Notes: a model not told the origin generated them from the sequence alone. A DNA stretch of 64,000 nucleotides from Peribacillus cavernae (GCF_003989135.1 NZ_RYZZ01000006.1:62001-126000); one strand, 5' to 3'; positions 16,494-25,047 are shown, counted from the stretch's first letter. Program-made: numbers and translations.

Positions 16494-17819
16494 TTGATTT
16501 TGCATGAAGAAGAAACGTTAAGCAGAGCGGAATTAGAAAAGGTTCAATTAAAAAAGTTGCAAGCAACCATTCACTCTGTTTACGAACATGTTCCTTTTTA
16601 TCGTGATAAATTCAATGAATTGCATGTATCCGTTGCAGACATCGGTTCATTAGAGGATATCAGGAAACTTCCTTTTACTAACAAAATAGATTTAAGAAAA
16701 AATTACCCCTTTGGATTATTCGCTAAAGATGTAAAAGATATTGTTCGATTGCATGCTTCTTCCGGTACAAGCGGAAAACCAACCGTTGTTGGCTATACCA
16801 GGAAGGATATTGAAAATTGGGCGGATTTAATTGCGCGCGCCATCGCGATGGCAGGAGGCAAACCTGGTGAAATATTTCATAACGCCTATGGCTATGGATT
16901 ATTTACCGGGGGACTAGGGCTTCACTATGGAAGTGAGAAGCTTGGAATGGCCACTGTCCCGATTTCGGGGGGAAATACAGAAAGACAGATTACGATTATT
17001 GAAGATTTTAAGCCGACGGTTATCGCAGGGACCCCAACATATATTTTAAATGTAGCTGAAAAAATGGAGGAGTTAGGGATGGACCCAGCCCGGTCATCCC
17101 TGAGATATGGAATTTTCGGTGCCGAACCCTGGTCAGAAGAAATGAGGAAGACACTGGAGTCCAAGCTTGGAATTAAAGCCTGTGATATTTACGGCTTAAG
17201 TGAAGTAATGGGACCGGGTGTTGCAATGGAATGCCATGAAGCACAGAACGGCCTTCATATAGCTGAAGATCACTTTTTAATTGAAGTGATTAATCCTGAC
17301 ACTCTGGAAACGGCAGCTGCAGGAGAAATAGGTGAATTAGTTTTTACCTCGCTGACAAAAGAAGCGATGCCCATCATCAGATACCGTTCGGGAGATCTAG
17401 CAAGTATCACTAAAGAGAAGTGCTTGTGCGGAAGAACAACTGCAAGGATGTCGCGGGTGAAAGGAAGAATTGATGACATGCTCATCATCAGGGGAGTCAA
17501 TGTATTTCCGTCAGAAATCGAACATTACTTAATCCAAATCGAACAGCTGGCGCCTCATTACCAGGTGCATTTAACAAGGGCCGGGGTACTGGACGATGTT
17601 GAACTGCATGTAGAAATAACAAATGACTTCTATGAGACTTGTAATAAGGATTTACACCATTCCTACGCCCAGATGCTAATCAAACAAATTGAGCTTTCCA
17701 TGAAAAATAACTGTTTAGTTAATATGAAGGTAAAAGTTTTACCGCCAAAGGCCATTCCGCGTTCAGAAGGAAAAGCTAAAAGAATTATAGATAACCGATC
17801 AAAAATGACCCATGCCTAA
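16494..17819 (+). CDS. paaK: Phenylacetate-CoA ligase
   Basis: A 441-residue protein with a TTG start behind GAGGCGAGGAGG. The AMP-binding P-loop is SSGTSGK at 89-95, followed by TVVGYT and the YGLSEVMGPGVAMEC segment typical of PaaK; the C-terminal domain carries RSEGKAKRI. It converts phenylacetate to phenylacetyl-CoA, the first committed step of the aerobic hybrid phenylacetate pathway. The epoxidase genes follow immediately. Confidence 0.94.
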   Translation: MILHEEETLSRAELEKVQLKKLQATIHSVYEHVPFYRDKFNELHVSVADIGSLEDIRKLPFTNKIDLRKNYPFGLFAKDVKDIVRLHASSGTSGKPTVVGYTRKDIENWADLIARAIAMAGGKPGEIFHNAYGYGLFTGGLGLHYGSEKLGMATVPISGGNTERQITIIEDFKPTVIAGTPTYILNVAEKMEELGMDPARSSLRYGIFGAEPWSEEMRKTLESKLGIKACDIYGLSEVMGPGVAMECHEAQNGLHIAEDHFLIEVINPDTLETAAAGEIGELVFTSLTKEAMPIIRYRSGDLASITKEKCLCGRTTARMSRVKGRIDDMLIIRGVNVFPSEIEHYLIQIEQLAPHYQVHLTRAGVLDDVELHVEITNDFYETCNKDLHHSYAQMLIKQIELSMKNNCLVNMKVKVLPPKAIPRSEGKAKRIIDNRSKMTHA

Positions 17820-17896
17820 GGGAGAGTTTTTGGAGGATTTATTTTAACAAAATAAAATGAAGCCGTAACAAAATTGTCACAAGAGGTGATAAAAAA

Positions 17897-18844
17897 ATGT
17901 CAGTTTTAGAAAAGGGATTGTCAGAAGAAGAACAGCTTTCTAAATTTATGGCAAAGATCGAAGCTGGTGAAAAAATTGAAGCGGATGACTGGATGCCTGA
18001 GGATTATCGTACAGCGCTTATCAAATTAATATCCATGCATGGAATCAGCGAAATAATGGGAGCGCTTCCAGAGAAGGAATGGGTTCCTAAAGCTCCTTCA
18101 CTTAAGAGAAAGCTAGGAATAATGGCTAAAGTTCAGGATGAGATGGGGCATGGGCAAATGCTCCTACGGGTGACGGAGGATCTATTAAAACCGTATGGAA
18201 AAACCAGGGAAGACTTGATGCAGGACTTATTCAAAGGTGATTTAAAGTTCCATAATGTGTTCCATATGGCAACCAAATCATGGGCGGATGCCGGGATGGT
18301 CGGCTGGCTCGTCGATGGGGCCGCGATTATTACCCAAACGAATATGCTGAATGCTTCTTACGGGCCCTATGCGAGGGCACTAAAGCGAATTTGCTCTGAG
18401 GAAGTATTCCATGCCCAGCACGGTGAAGCGATCATTATGGCGTTAACAGAAGGTACGGTAGAACAAAAGTTGATGATTCAGGAGTGTTTAAACAGATGGT
18501 GGGATTCTTTATTAATGTTCTTCGGTCCGGCCAGCAAGCAAACAACTGGAAGTTCAAAACAAGATATCACGATGAAATATCGAATTCGAACGAAAACAAA
18601 TGAAGAGTTAAGACAAATCTTTTTTACCAAGTATATACCCAGAATTCTGTCATTAGGCTTAACAATTCCGGATGAAACGATTCACTTTGATCAAGAAAAA
18701 CAGGAATGGATTTATCAACAACCGGACTGGAATGAGTTCAAGGAAATCATCAAAGGGAATGGTCCAAAATCTCAGGAAAGACTGGATTTAAGAAGGACTT
18801 CCTATGAAACGAATAAATGGGTCCGGGACGCTCTGGCGAAATAG
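17897..18844 (+). CDS. paaA: 1,2-phenylacetyl-CoA epoxidase, catalytic subunit PaaA
   Basis: A 315-residue diiron subunit. The ferritin-like helices contain KVQDEMGHGQM and EEVFHAQHGEA, which supply the metal-ligand glutamates and histidines. With PaaB and PaaC it forms the multicomponent oxygenase that epoxidises phenylacetyl-CoA. RBS AAGAGGTGAT. It leads an unbroken paaABCD run. Confidence 0.95.
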   Translation: MSVLEKGLSEEEQLSKFMAKIEAGEKIEADDWMPEDYRTALIKLISMHGISEIMGALPEKEWVPKAPSLKRKLGIMAKVQDEMGHGQMLLRVTEDLLKPYGKTREDLMQDLFKGDLKFHNVFHMATKSWADAGMVGWLVDGAAIITQTNMLNASYGPYARALKRICSEEVFHAQHGEAIIMALTEGTVEQKLMIQECLNRWWDSLLMFFGPASKQTTGSSKQDITMKYRIRTKTNEELRQIFFTKYIPRILSLGLTIPDETIHFDQEKQEWIYQQPDWNEFKEIIKGNGPKSQERLDLRRTSYETNKWVRDALAK

Positions 18845-18866
18845 GTGGGGTGACAGAGGAGGCTAT

Positions 18867-19232
18867 ATGGTGGAAGAAGCAAAAAAGACGTTTTACGAAG
18901 AATATGAAGTGTTTAGTAAACGGACTTCGACAACTCCGATGCAATATCAATTTAGTTTGCTTGCACCAAACGATGATATGGCCTTAATGATGGCCCAGGA
19001 AAACTTTATGAGAAGAGAACCCGTTGCTGATATCTGGGTGGTAAAACGTTCAAATATCAGAAAAGTAACCGTGGAAGAAAGAGACATGCTCCAGCGTCTG
19101 GACAATAAGGATTACCGCACAGCAAAAGGATATGGATATTTAAAGAAAAAATGGCGTCATTATGAACAGCAAATGATTGATGAAAAAGAAATTCTATCCT
19201 GGGGAGGAGACCAGAGAAATGACGGAAAATGA
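18867..19232 (+). CDS. paaB: Phenylacetyl-CoA epoxidase subunit PaaB
   Basis: The RBS AGAGGAGG places the start at ATG 18867, 22 bases after paaA, giving 121 residues; the frame opens further upstream, at 18804. The sequence YEVFSKRTSTTP, MMAQENFMRREP and IWVVKRSNI match PaaB. It is a non-catalytic structural subunit of the PaaABC complex. It overlaps paaC by 14 bases. Confidence 0.93.
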   Translation: MVEEAKKTFYEEYEVFSKRTSTTPMQYQFSLLAPNDDMALMMAQENFMRREPVADIWVVKRSNIRKVTVEERDMLQRLDNKDYRTAKGYGYLKKKWRHYEQQMIDEKEILSWGGDQRNDGK

Positions 19233-20028
19233 TCCAATCAACCAGGATTATCAAAAAGCTGTTATCGAGTTATTATACCAGCTTGCGGATGATGATTTTA
19301 TTCATGCATTCCGTGGCTCTGAATGGCTTGGCCTCGCTCCCCATATCGAAGAGGATGTAGCGTTTTCCTCTATTAGCCAGGACACCATGGGCCATACAGC
19401 GATGTTTTATCGGCTCTTAGAAGAATTGGGGGAGGGATCAGCAGACCATTTGGCACAGGGCCGTTCTTCTATAGAAAGGAAAAATTGTGTGCTTGTCGAG
19501 CTTGTAAACGGGCCAGGCAATTATATGGAGAAACCTAGATATGACTGGGCCTTTGCCGTTGTCAGAAATTATTTTTACACCCAGGCAAAAGCGATCAAGA
19601 TCCAGTCGCTGAAGAACAGTTCCTATAAACCCCTTTCTGATGCAGCCGTTAAAGTGAAAATGGAGCTATATTTTCATCTGCTGCACTGGAAAACCTGGTT
19701 TACCCAGCTGATGACTTCAACTGATGAGGCAAGAAAAAGAATGGAAGAAGCAACGGAAAGAGTGTTTGCCGAACTGGATGGCGTGTTTTCCCAGGGTTCA
19801 TATAGGGTTAAGATTGTAGATTTTGGTTTGATAGAGGATGAAACGATTTTAAGGAAATTATGGATTCAAGAATTATCCCCCATATTTCAATCTATCAACC
19901 TAACAATGCCAGAAAGTTTTGGCATGAAGCACGGCAATGGCCGCGATGGGGAACATACAGGTGATCTTGAGCAAGCGATCCAAACGCTAAGTGAGGTATA
20001 CCGTTTGAATCCTGCAGCGGCCTGGTAG
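19219..20028 (+). CDS. paaC: Phenylacetyl-CoA epoxidase subunit PaaC
   Basis: The RBS GGGGAGGAGA fits ATG 19219 rather than the upstream in-frame ATG at 19177, giving 269 residues. It is a ferritin-like structural partner of PaaA (DDFIHAFRGSEWLGLAPHIEED; ISQDTMGHTAMFY). The length is normal for the family. It overlaps paaB by 14 bases, indicating translational coupling. Confidence 0.93.
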   Translation: MTENDPINQDYQKAVIELLYQLADDDFIHAFRGSEWLGLAPHIEEDVAFSSISQDTMGHTAMFYRLLEELGEGSADHLAQGRSSIERKNCVLVELVNGPGNYMEKPRYDWAFAVVRNYFYTQAKAIKIQSLKNSSYKPLSDAAVKVKMELYFHLLHWKTWFTQLMTSTDEARKRMEEATERVFAELDGVFSQGSYRVKIVDFGLIEDETILRKLWIQELSPIFQSINLTMPESFGMKHGNGRDGEHTGDLEQAIQTLSEVYRLNPAAAW

Positions 20029-20052
20029 CAACTGTGAAAGAGGCGTTGTCCA

Positions 20053-20541
20053 ATGATTGCGACAAACGAAGAAGTTTGGAAAGTTCTTTTGGGCGTAAAT
20101 GATCCGGAGATTAACACGGTCAGCATTGTCGATTTAGGAATGGTGGAGAGCATAAATATTGGGCGGGAAGAGATTCGCATAAAAATAATTCCGACTTTTC
20201 TGGGATGCCCCGCCCTGCCAATTATTCAAAAAAATATTGAAAATGCCGTAAAAGAAGCAATAGAGGTTTCTGAGGTAACAGTAGAGTTCGTTTGCTCTGC
20301 TCCCTGGACTTCCGACCGCATTACCGAAAGGGGCAGGGAAGGACTACAAGCCTTCGGGATTTCTCCGCCTCCCCGTCATATAAAAGAAAATGGAGAATGG
20401 CAGGTGGATTGCCCTTATTGCGGTTCCACTTACGTGACATTCGACAATCTTTTCGGACCGACTGCCTGCAGAAGCATTCTCTATTGCAGGTCTTGTAAAA
20501 ATCCATTTGAAGCGATGAAGCCCATGTCAACAGACATGTAA
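20053..20541 (+). CDS. paaD: PaaD, iron-sulfur maturation factor of the epoxidase
   Basis: A 162-residue protein with an N-terminal MIP18/DUF59 domain (VNDPEINTVSIVDLGMV) and a C-terminal zinc ribbon with CPYCG and CRSCKNP. PaaD is needed for the function of the phenylacetyl-CoA epoxidase, probably for cluster delivery to the reductase PaaE. No paaE is present in this operon, so either another reductase serves or PaaD has a different target here. Confidence 0.9.
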   Translation: MIATNEEVWKVLLGVNDPEINTVSIVDLGMVESINIGREEIRIKIIPTFLGCPALPIIQKNIENAVKEAIEVSEVTVEFVCSAPWTSDRITERGREGLQAFGISPPPRHIKENGEWQVDCPYCGSTYVTFDNLFGPTACRSILYCRSCKNPFEAMKPMSTDM

Positions 20542-20559
20542 AAATAAGGAGGAACCAAA

Positions 20560-20865
20560 ATGGTGAAATTAATCGCGTTATACAAGCACCCGGAAAATAA
20601 GGAAGCTTTCGACGAGCATTATTTTAATGTACATGGACCGATCACCTCCAAAATCCCCGGCCTAAAAAAAATGAAAGTGACGAAAATTACCGGGACACCG
20701 ATGGGAAAAGAAGCTGACTATTATTTACTTTGTGAAATGTATTATGACAATCATGAAGCACTAAAAAACGGGTTAAAGTCACAGGAAGGTAAAGCATCCG
20801 GAAAAGACTTGATGGGATTTGCGGCGGAATTAGTCACTCTTATGATTGGTGAAGAGGTGGAATGA
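20560..20865 (+). CDS. EthD-family small protein
   Basis: A 101-residue dimeric ferredoxin-like-fold protein with the EthD pattern (ALYKHPENKEAFDEHYFNVH; AELVTLMIGEE). RBS AAGGAGGAAC, 18 bases after paaD. EthD proteins accompany several catabolic oxygenases and some are decarboxylases or muconolactone isomerase-like enzymes; its role within paa operons is not established. Confidence 0.82.
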   Translation: MVKLIALYKHPENKEAFDEHYFNVHGPITSKIPGLKKMKVTKITGTPMGKEADYYLLCEMYYDNHEALKNGLKSQEGKASGKDLMGFAAELVTLMIGEEVE

Positions 20866-20894
20866 GCGACCTCAAATATATTGATTGAAATATA

Positions 20895-20968
20895 ATGGAA
20901 GATGGTATTGGGATCATCGAACTAAATCGTCCGAAACAGTACAAAAGGCTAACTTTACAGGAAAGTAG
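20895..20968 (+). pseudogene. Deletion scar of an enoyl-CoA hydratase
   Basis: The sequence encodes a crotonase N-terminus (MEDGIGIIELNRPKQY) and then, about ten bases later and in another frame, the family's usual last residues (KANFTGK, stop). The roughly 230 residues in between are missing. It lies between the EthD gene and paaG where paaF would be expected, so it is probably the remnant of paaF or a second paaG-like gene. Confidence 0.72.
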
Positions 20969-20977
20969 GGAGACACC

Positions 20978-21751
20978 GTGTTTGAAACCATTCATTATGA
21001 AACGAAAAATAGAGTAGCCTGGCTGACCCTGAACCGTCCCGAAAAGCTTAATGCCTTTATTGTTCTGATGAACCGTGAAGTGAAGGAAGCGGTCAAAAAA
21101 GCTGCTGGAGATGAAGAGATCCGCTGTATTGTTGTTACAGGAAGCGGGAGAGCCTTTTGTTCGGGGCAGGATTTAGCCGAAGTAGATGAGAATATGAATC
21201 ATGGAGATATGATCCGCGAGCATTATGCACCGATGGTAAAGGAAATTGCAAAGTGTGAGAAACCAATCATTGCTGCTGTTAATGGGGTTGCTGCGGGAGC
21301 GGGATTTAGTCTAGCACTTGCTTGTGACTTTCGCCTGCTGTCGGAAAAAGCCAGTTTTTTGAATGCTTTTGTCCATGTAGGCTTAATTCCCGATTCAGGA
21401 AATTTGTTCAATTTAACCAAATTAATCGGCCAGGCGAAAACGCTGGAATTATCGATATTAGGTGAAAAAGTTCTTCCTGAAGAGGCATTAAGTCTGGGCC
21501 TTGCAACGAGGGTTTTACCTATGGACACATGGAATGAGGATGTCCAGGCGTTTGCTGAAAGATTAGCCCAAATGCCGACAAAGGCCATCGGGCTTATTAA
21601 ACGCTATACAAATGCAGCATACGGACTGAATTTTGATGAGTATTTAACAGAAGAAGCGGAAGGACAGCGGATTGCAGGGTTGACCCAGGATCATAAAGAA
21701 GGGGTACGTTCTTTTTTGGAAAAACGGAAGCCGACATTTATTGGAAAATAA
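20978..21751 (+). CDS. paaG: 1,2-epoxyphenylacetyl-CoA isomerase
   Basis: A 257-residue crotonase-fold enzyme. It has FCSGQDLAEVDEN, GVAAGAGFSLALACDFRL and VHVGLIPDSGNLFNL, with the aspartate in IPDSG expected for PaaG-type isomerases. It rearranges ring-epoxidised phenylacetyl-CoA to the oxepin. RBS TAGGGAGAC with a GTG start. It closes the operon before a strong bidirectional terminator. Confidence 0.9.
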   Translation: MFETIHYETKNRVAWLTLNRPEKLNAFIVLMNREVKEAVKKAAGDEEIRCIVVTGSGRAFCSGQDLAEVDENMNHGDMIREHYAPMVKEIAKCEKPIIAAVNGVAAGAGFSLALACDFRLLSEKASFLNAFVHVGLIPDSGNLFNLTKLIGQAKTLELSILGEKVLPEEALSLGLATRVLPMDTWNEDVQAFAERLAQMPTKAIGLIKRYTNAAYGLNFDEYLTEEAEGQRIAGLTQDHKEGVRSFLEKRKPTFIGK

Positions 21752-21771
21752 CATCCATAATAGTTTAACAA

Positions 21772-21803
21772 GAGAAACCCAGGAATCCCTGGGTTTTTCT
21801 CGA
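21772..21803. terminator. Bidirectional terminator between paaG and the gamma-carbonic anhydrase-like gene
   Basis: GAGAAACCCAGG pairs with CCTGGGTTTTTCTC. U-rich tracts on both sides let it serve the two convergent genes. Confidence 0.85.
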
Positions 21804-21804
21804 A

Positions 21805-22320
21805 TTACGGCTTGAGAATCCGGGAATATTCCTTGCCTTTTTGTACATATGTATCAACGGAAAGGGTAATGAGTTCCCGATCTTTTTCGGAAATTTCCCT
21901 AACGACTTTACCGGGTGATCCTACAACCAGTGAACGGGGAGGTATTTTTTTGCCTGGAGAAATTAATGTATTGGCTCCGATAATACACTCCTCGCCGATT
22001 TCAGCTCCATCGAGAATCGTAGACCCCATCCCTACGATTGTCCGTTTTCCGATTTTGCATCCATGAAGAATGGCATTATGACCGACTGTTACATCATCTT
22101 CAATAATTAACGGCTGGCCTTCAAATAAATGAAGCGTTGTATTATCCTGGATGCTGCAGTTTTTTCCGACCATGATTTTGTCTTCGTCGCCTCTTAGTAC
22201 AGCATTGAACCAAATGGTTGAGTTCTCTCCAACCGAGACATCTCCAATAAGGTAGGCACCAGGGGCAATAAACACGGAAGCATCAATAAGTGGCTTTTTT
22301 TCATTGTAAGGAATCAGCAT
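21805..22320 (-). CDS. Gamma-carbonic anhydrase-like hexapeptide protein (PaaY family)
   Basis: The RBS GAAGGGAGAAC fits the ATG at 22320, giving 171 residues; an upstream in-frame start at 22359 lacks one. The protein is a left-handed beta-helix of hexapeptide repeats with the three zinc-ligand histidines in the TLHLF and VGHNAILHGC segments. In phenylacetate clusters, PaaY acts as a thioesterase that clears dead-end CoA esters; homologues elsewhere are gamma-carbonic anhydrases. It converges on paaG. Confidence 0.87.
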   Translation of the reverse strand: MLIPYNEKKPLIDASVFIAPGAYLIGDVSVGENSTIWFNAVLRGDEDKIMVGKNCSIQDNTTLHLFEGQPLIIEDDVTVGHNAILHGCKIGKRTIVGMGSTILDGAEIGEECIIGANTLISPGKKIPPRSLVVGSPGKVVREISEKDRELITLSVDTYVQKGKEYSRILKP

Positions 22321-22509
22321 AAAAGTTCTCCCTTCACTTTTTATTGTGTTAATTTTCAATTTATTATAACATTAAATAAACGGAGATGGAGTAAATGTTA
22401 TATTGACGAATTACAGACTCCATTTTTCAGGGGTTACTTGAAAAGAGTGAACCGGGCATTCTGGAAAAAGGATGGCTCCAAGATTAACATTAAAGGGTCG
22501 TGAAGTTTA

Positions 22510-23400
22510 ATGAACAGTAATATAAACACCAGGTCAATGATTTTTACGTTATATGGAGACTATATCCGCCACTACGGAAACGAAATATGGATCGGCAGTC
22601 TGATCCGTCTGTTAAAAGAATTTGGCCACAATGAACAGTCCGTTCGGGCAGCCATCTCTAGAATGAATAAACAGGGCTGGGTCATGTCCAGGAAGGAAGG
22701 GAACAAGAGCCATTATTTCCTTACAGACCGGGGAGTGAACCGGATGGATGAAGCTGCCAAGCGTATTTTTAAATTAAAGCCGGACAAATGGGATGGCGAA
22801 TGGAGGATGCTGATTTATTCCATTCCTGAAGAGAAACGGAACCTTCGTGATGAGTTGCGGCAAGAATTGATCTGGAGCGGTTTCGGCACGATTTCCAACA
22901 GCTGCTGGATTTCCCCTAACAATTTGATAAAAGAGGTATACTCACTTATCGATAAATACGGCATCAGTGATTATGTTCATTTTTTTCATACTAAATATGA
23001 GGGTCCCCATGAAAACAAAAGACTCGTGACAGAATGCTGGGATTTGGCGAGTCTCAATGATCGCTACCAACAGTTTATTGCCGAATACAGTCAGAAATAT
23101 GTGATTGTGAAAAGTAAATTAAGCAAAGGTGATGTTACTGATGCAGAATGTTTTGTAGAAAGGACCAAATTGGTTCACGAATACCGTAAATTTCTGTTTA
23201 TTGATCCGGGTCTTCCTGAAGAGCTCTTGCCTGAAAAGTGGCTCGGCGGACCTGCAGCCTCCCTGTTCAGCGATTATTATAAGCAATTGGCTGAACCGGC
23301 GAGCCGATTTTTTGAGAAGGTTTTTCAAGAAGAAAATGAACTGGAGAATAGAAACAAAGAGTATGATATATTTCAGCACCCGCTTTTGATAGAAGGATAG
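22510..23400 (+). CDS. paaX: PaaX-family transcriptional repressor
   Basis: A 296-residue protein. The N-terminal winged helix (SLIRLLKEFGHNEQSVRAAISRM at about 34-56) is followed by the PaaX-like central domain (WRMLIYSIPEEKRNLRDELRQ) and a C-terminal domain. PaaX represses paa genes and is released by phenylacetyl-CoA. It is divergent from the paaY-like gene. The ribosome binding site is weak (AAAGGGTCG). Confidence 0.93.
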   Translation: MNSNINTRSMIFTLYGDYIRHYGNEIWIGSLIRLLKEFGHNEQSVRAAISRMNKQGWVMSRKEGNKSHYFLTDRGVNRMDEAAKRIFKLKPDKWDGEWRMLIYSIPEEKRNLRDELRQELIWSGFGTISNSCWISPNNLIKEVYSLIDKYGISDYVHFFHTKYEGPHENKRLVTECWDLASLNDRYQQFIAEYSQKYVIVKSKLSKGDVTDAECFVERTKLVHEYRKFLFIDPGLPEELLPEKWLGGPAASLFSDYYKQLAEPASRFFEKVFQEENELENRNKEYDIFQHPLLIEG

Positions 23401-23442
23401 AAATGGGCAGGACTGACTCAATAGGAAAACCAGCCTAAATTT

Positions 23443-23590
23443 ATCTTTTCGCTTGATCAAGAGCAGTTTTCGCTTGATTATCTGTTTTTTCGCTTGAATC
23501 AACATTGTTTTCGCTCGATTATCTATCTTATCGCTTAATCCAATTTGGTATCGCTTGAATTATCTTTGTTGCCGTTTAACAATTATCAAT
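23443..23590. repeat. Degenerate tandem array, unit about 20.5 bp, core TTTTCGCTTGAT
   Basis: The core CGCTTGAT or a close variant recurs at 23450, 23471, 23491, 23512, 23532, 23552 and weakly at 23572, a steady spacing of 20-21 bases. The intervening bases vary. The array fills the gap between paaX and the nitronate monooxygenase-like gene. The same family appears in reverse orientation at 58790-58920. Confidence 0.8.
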
Positions 23591-23610
23591 GAAAAGCAGG
23601 GAGATACAAG

Positions 23611-24573
23611 ATGAATAGACTTTGTGAATTGCTACAGATCGGGGTGCCCATCATCCAGGGCGGAATGGGCAATATAAGCCACCCTCAATTAACGGCGGCT
23701 ATTTCAAATGCCGGTGCCCTTGGAACGATTGGAGCAGGAACGATGTCACCGGACGAAGTGGAGGCCAAAATTATCCGTACAAAAGAGTTGACTGTAAGAC
23801 CTTTTGCACTAAATATCGCGATAACCGTTTCTCCTTATACAAAAGAGCTGATTGAACTGGTTCTTAAACATGAGGTCCCGGTTATTTCCCTTTCAGCAGG
23901 AAACCCGGCGTCTTACGTTGAATACTTGCATCATCATTCTGTTAAGGTTATCGCTGTAGTCGGTGCTGTCAAGCATGCTAAGAAAGCCGAAGCGGGAGGT
24001 GCCGATGTTATTGTTGGGGAAGGATATGAAGCAGCGGGCATAAATTCTCCTTTGGAGACAACGACATTAGCTTTGATCCCGCAGCTGGTTGATGCCGTCC
24101 ATGTCCCTGTAGTGGCCGCCGGTGGAATCGCTGACGGTAGAGGGATGGCTGCCAGCTTTGCATTGGGAGCGGAAGGGGTGCAGATGGGGACACGGTTTAT
24201 TGCAACAAAAGAAGCCCCTTTTTCAGATATTTATAAACAAAGATTGATAGACGCCAATGATAATGAAACGGTTGTAATTGGAAGGTCAGTCAAAAGGATA
24301 CGCAGAGTCCTGAAAAACCCTTATGTAAAGGAAATATTGGAATCCGAAACAGCTGGAATGACGCTAGATACCTTTAATGAATTAACGAATGAAGATCATC
24401 ATATACTTGGAGCAGTCGAAGGCAATGAAGAGTCAGGCTACTGGAACAGCGGACAGATCTCTGGTCTAATCAGACAGGTTCCGAGCGTCGGAGAGTTAAT
24501 AGCAAACATGGTCAATGAAATGAACCTTGTAGTTAACAAATTGCAGACTTATAAAGCCAATTCAATTAAGTAA
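23611..24573 (+). CDS. Nitronate monooxygenase/FabK-like FMN oxidoreductase
   Basis: A 320-residue TIM-barrel flavoprotein. N-terminal PIIQGGMGNISHPQL, the VPVVAAGGIADGRGMAASFALGAEGVQMGTRF segment for FMN phosphate binding, and the overall length match the 2-nitropropane dioxygenase family. Members oxidise nitronates or reduce enoyl-ACP; the function here is unclear. It follows paaX, but a repeat array lies between them. Its end is followed by a long untranslated stretch. Confidence 0.85.
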   Translation: MNRLCELLQIGVPIIQGGMGNISHPQLTAAISNAGALGTIGAGTMSPDEVEAKIIRTKELTVRPFALNIAITVSPYTKELIELVLKHEVPVISLSAGNPASYVEYLHHHSVKVIAVVGAVKHAKKAEAGGADVIVGEGYEAAGINSPLETTTLALIPQLVDAVHVPVVAAGGIADGRGMAASFALGAEGVQMGTRFIATKEAPFSDIYKQRLIDANDNETVVIGRSVKRIRRVLKNPYVKEILESETAGMTLDTFNELTNEDHHILGAVEGNEESGYWNSGQISGLIRQVPSVGELIANMVNEMNLVVNKLQTYKANSIK

Positions 24574-24589
24574 AATATTTGAAAAATTC

Positions 24590-24638
24590 TTGACCAGATA
24601 TAACATAAAATGTTAATATTACGTTAAACAAACGTTAA
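24590..24638 (+). promoter_or_regulatory. Candidate promoter overlapped by phased GTTAA repeats
   Basis: TTGACC at 24590 and TAATAT at 24614, 18 bases apart, form a plausible SigA promoter. Three copies of NGTTAA at 24611, 24621 and 24632 are spaced 10-11 bases, on one face of the helix, and look like an operator. The regulator is unknown; PaaX or a TetR-type protein is possible. Confidence 0.45.
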
Positions 24639-24689
24639 CATGATTTCAAGATATATAAAAGTGTGTAAGCTTTACTTTTTTGATCAATA

Positions 24690-24703
24690 TGAAAGCGTTT
24701 ACA
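24690..24703. promoter_or_regulatory. cre site (perfect consensus)
   Basis: TGAAAGCGTTTACA matches TGWAARCGYTWNCA at all 14 positions. It lies about 75 bases downstream of the candidate promoter and 345 bases before the FlK-like thioesterase gene, a position suited to CcpA roadblock repression of the thioesterase/2-oxoacid dehydrogenase genes. Confidence 0.7.
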
Positions 24704-24901
24704 TAATAGGTAGGTGCTCTGATCCAACGCACAAACCTGTTAGAAATTAGGCGTATTTACTTCCGATATAGGGAGGTGAAATAGAGACACTGATGGTTAC
24801 CAATTTGGGGGGATAACTGAAAGCTGATCCCTTGAATGCGGAATAGAAGAGAAAAAGAATTTGAACAAATGGTAAATGATCGTAGATTGCTTAAGGGTTA
24901 A

Positions 24902-24926
24902 GGGGAGGGCTTTCCTTCTCTTTTTT
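24902..24926 (+). terminator. Terminator-like hairpin inside the long leader
   Basis: GGGGAGGG can pair (with three GU pairs) with TCCTTCTC, three-base loop, followed by six Ts. It lies 120 bases upstream of the thioesterase gene, so it may be an attenuator rather than the end of a gene. Confidence 0.55.
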
Positions 24927-25047
24927 GTGCAAAAGTTTTGAGAAAATCTTCAGTAAATTATCTAATTGCTTTGAATAAATGAATCAACTTTTACGACGAT
25001 GTAATAAGGATAGTTTCAGCTAAAAAATAGATTGAGAGGTTTTCTAG

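Noticed and set aside
23443-23590. CRISPR array
   Set aside because: Units are about 20 bp with no conserved 25-35 bp direct repeat and no unique spacers of fixed length; no cas genes are nearby.
24700-24930. Possible known riboswitch before the thioesterase gene
   Set aside because: I compared it by eye with SAM, TPP, cobalamin, c-di-GMP, THF, T-box and purine consensus elements and found no match; kept only as an unexplained leader.
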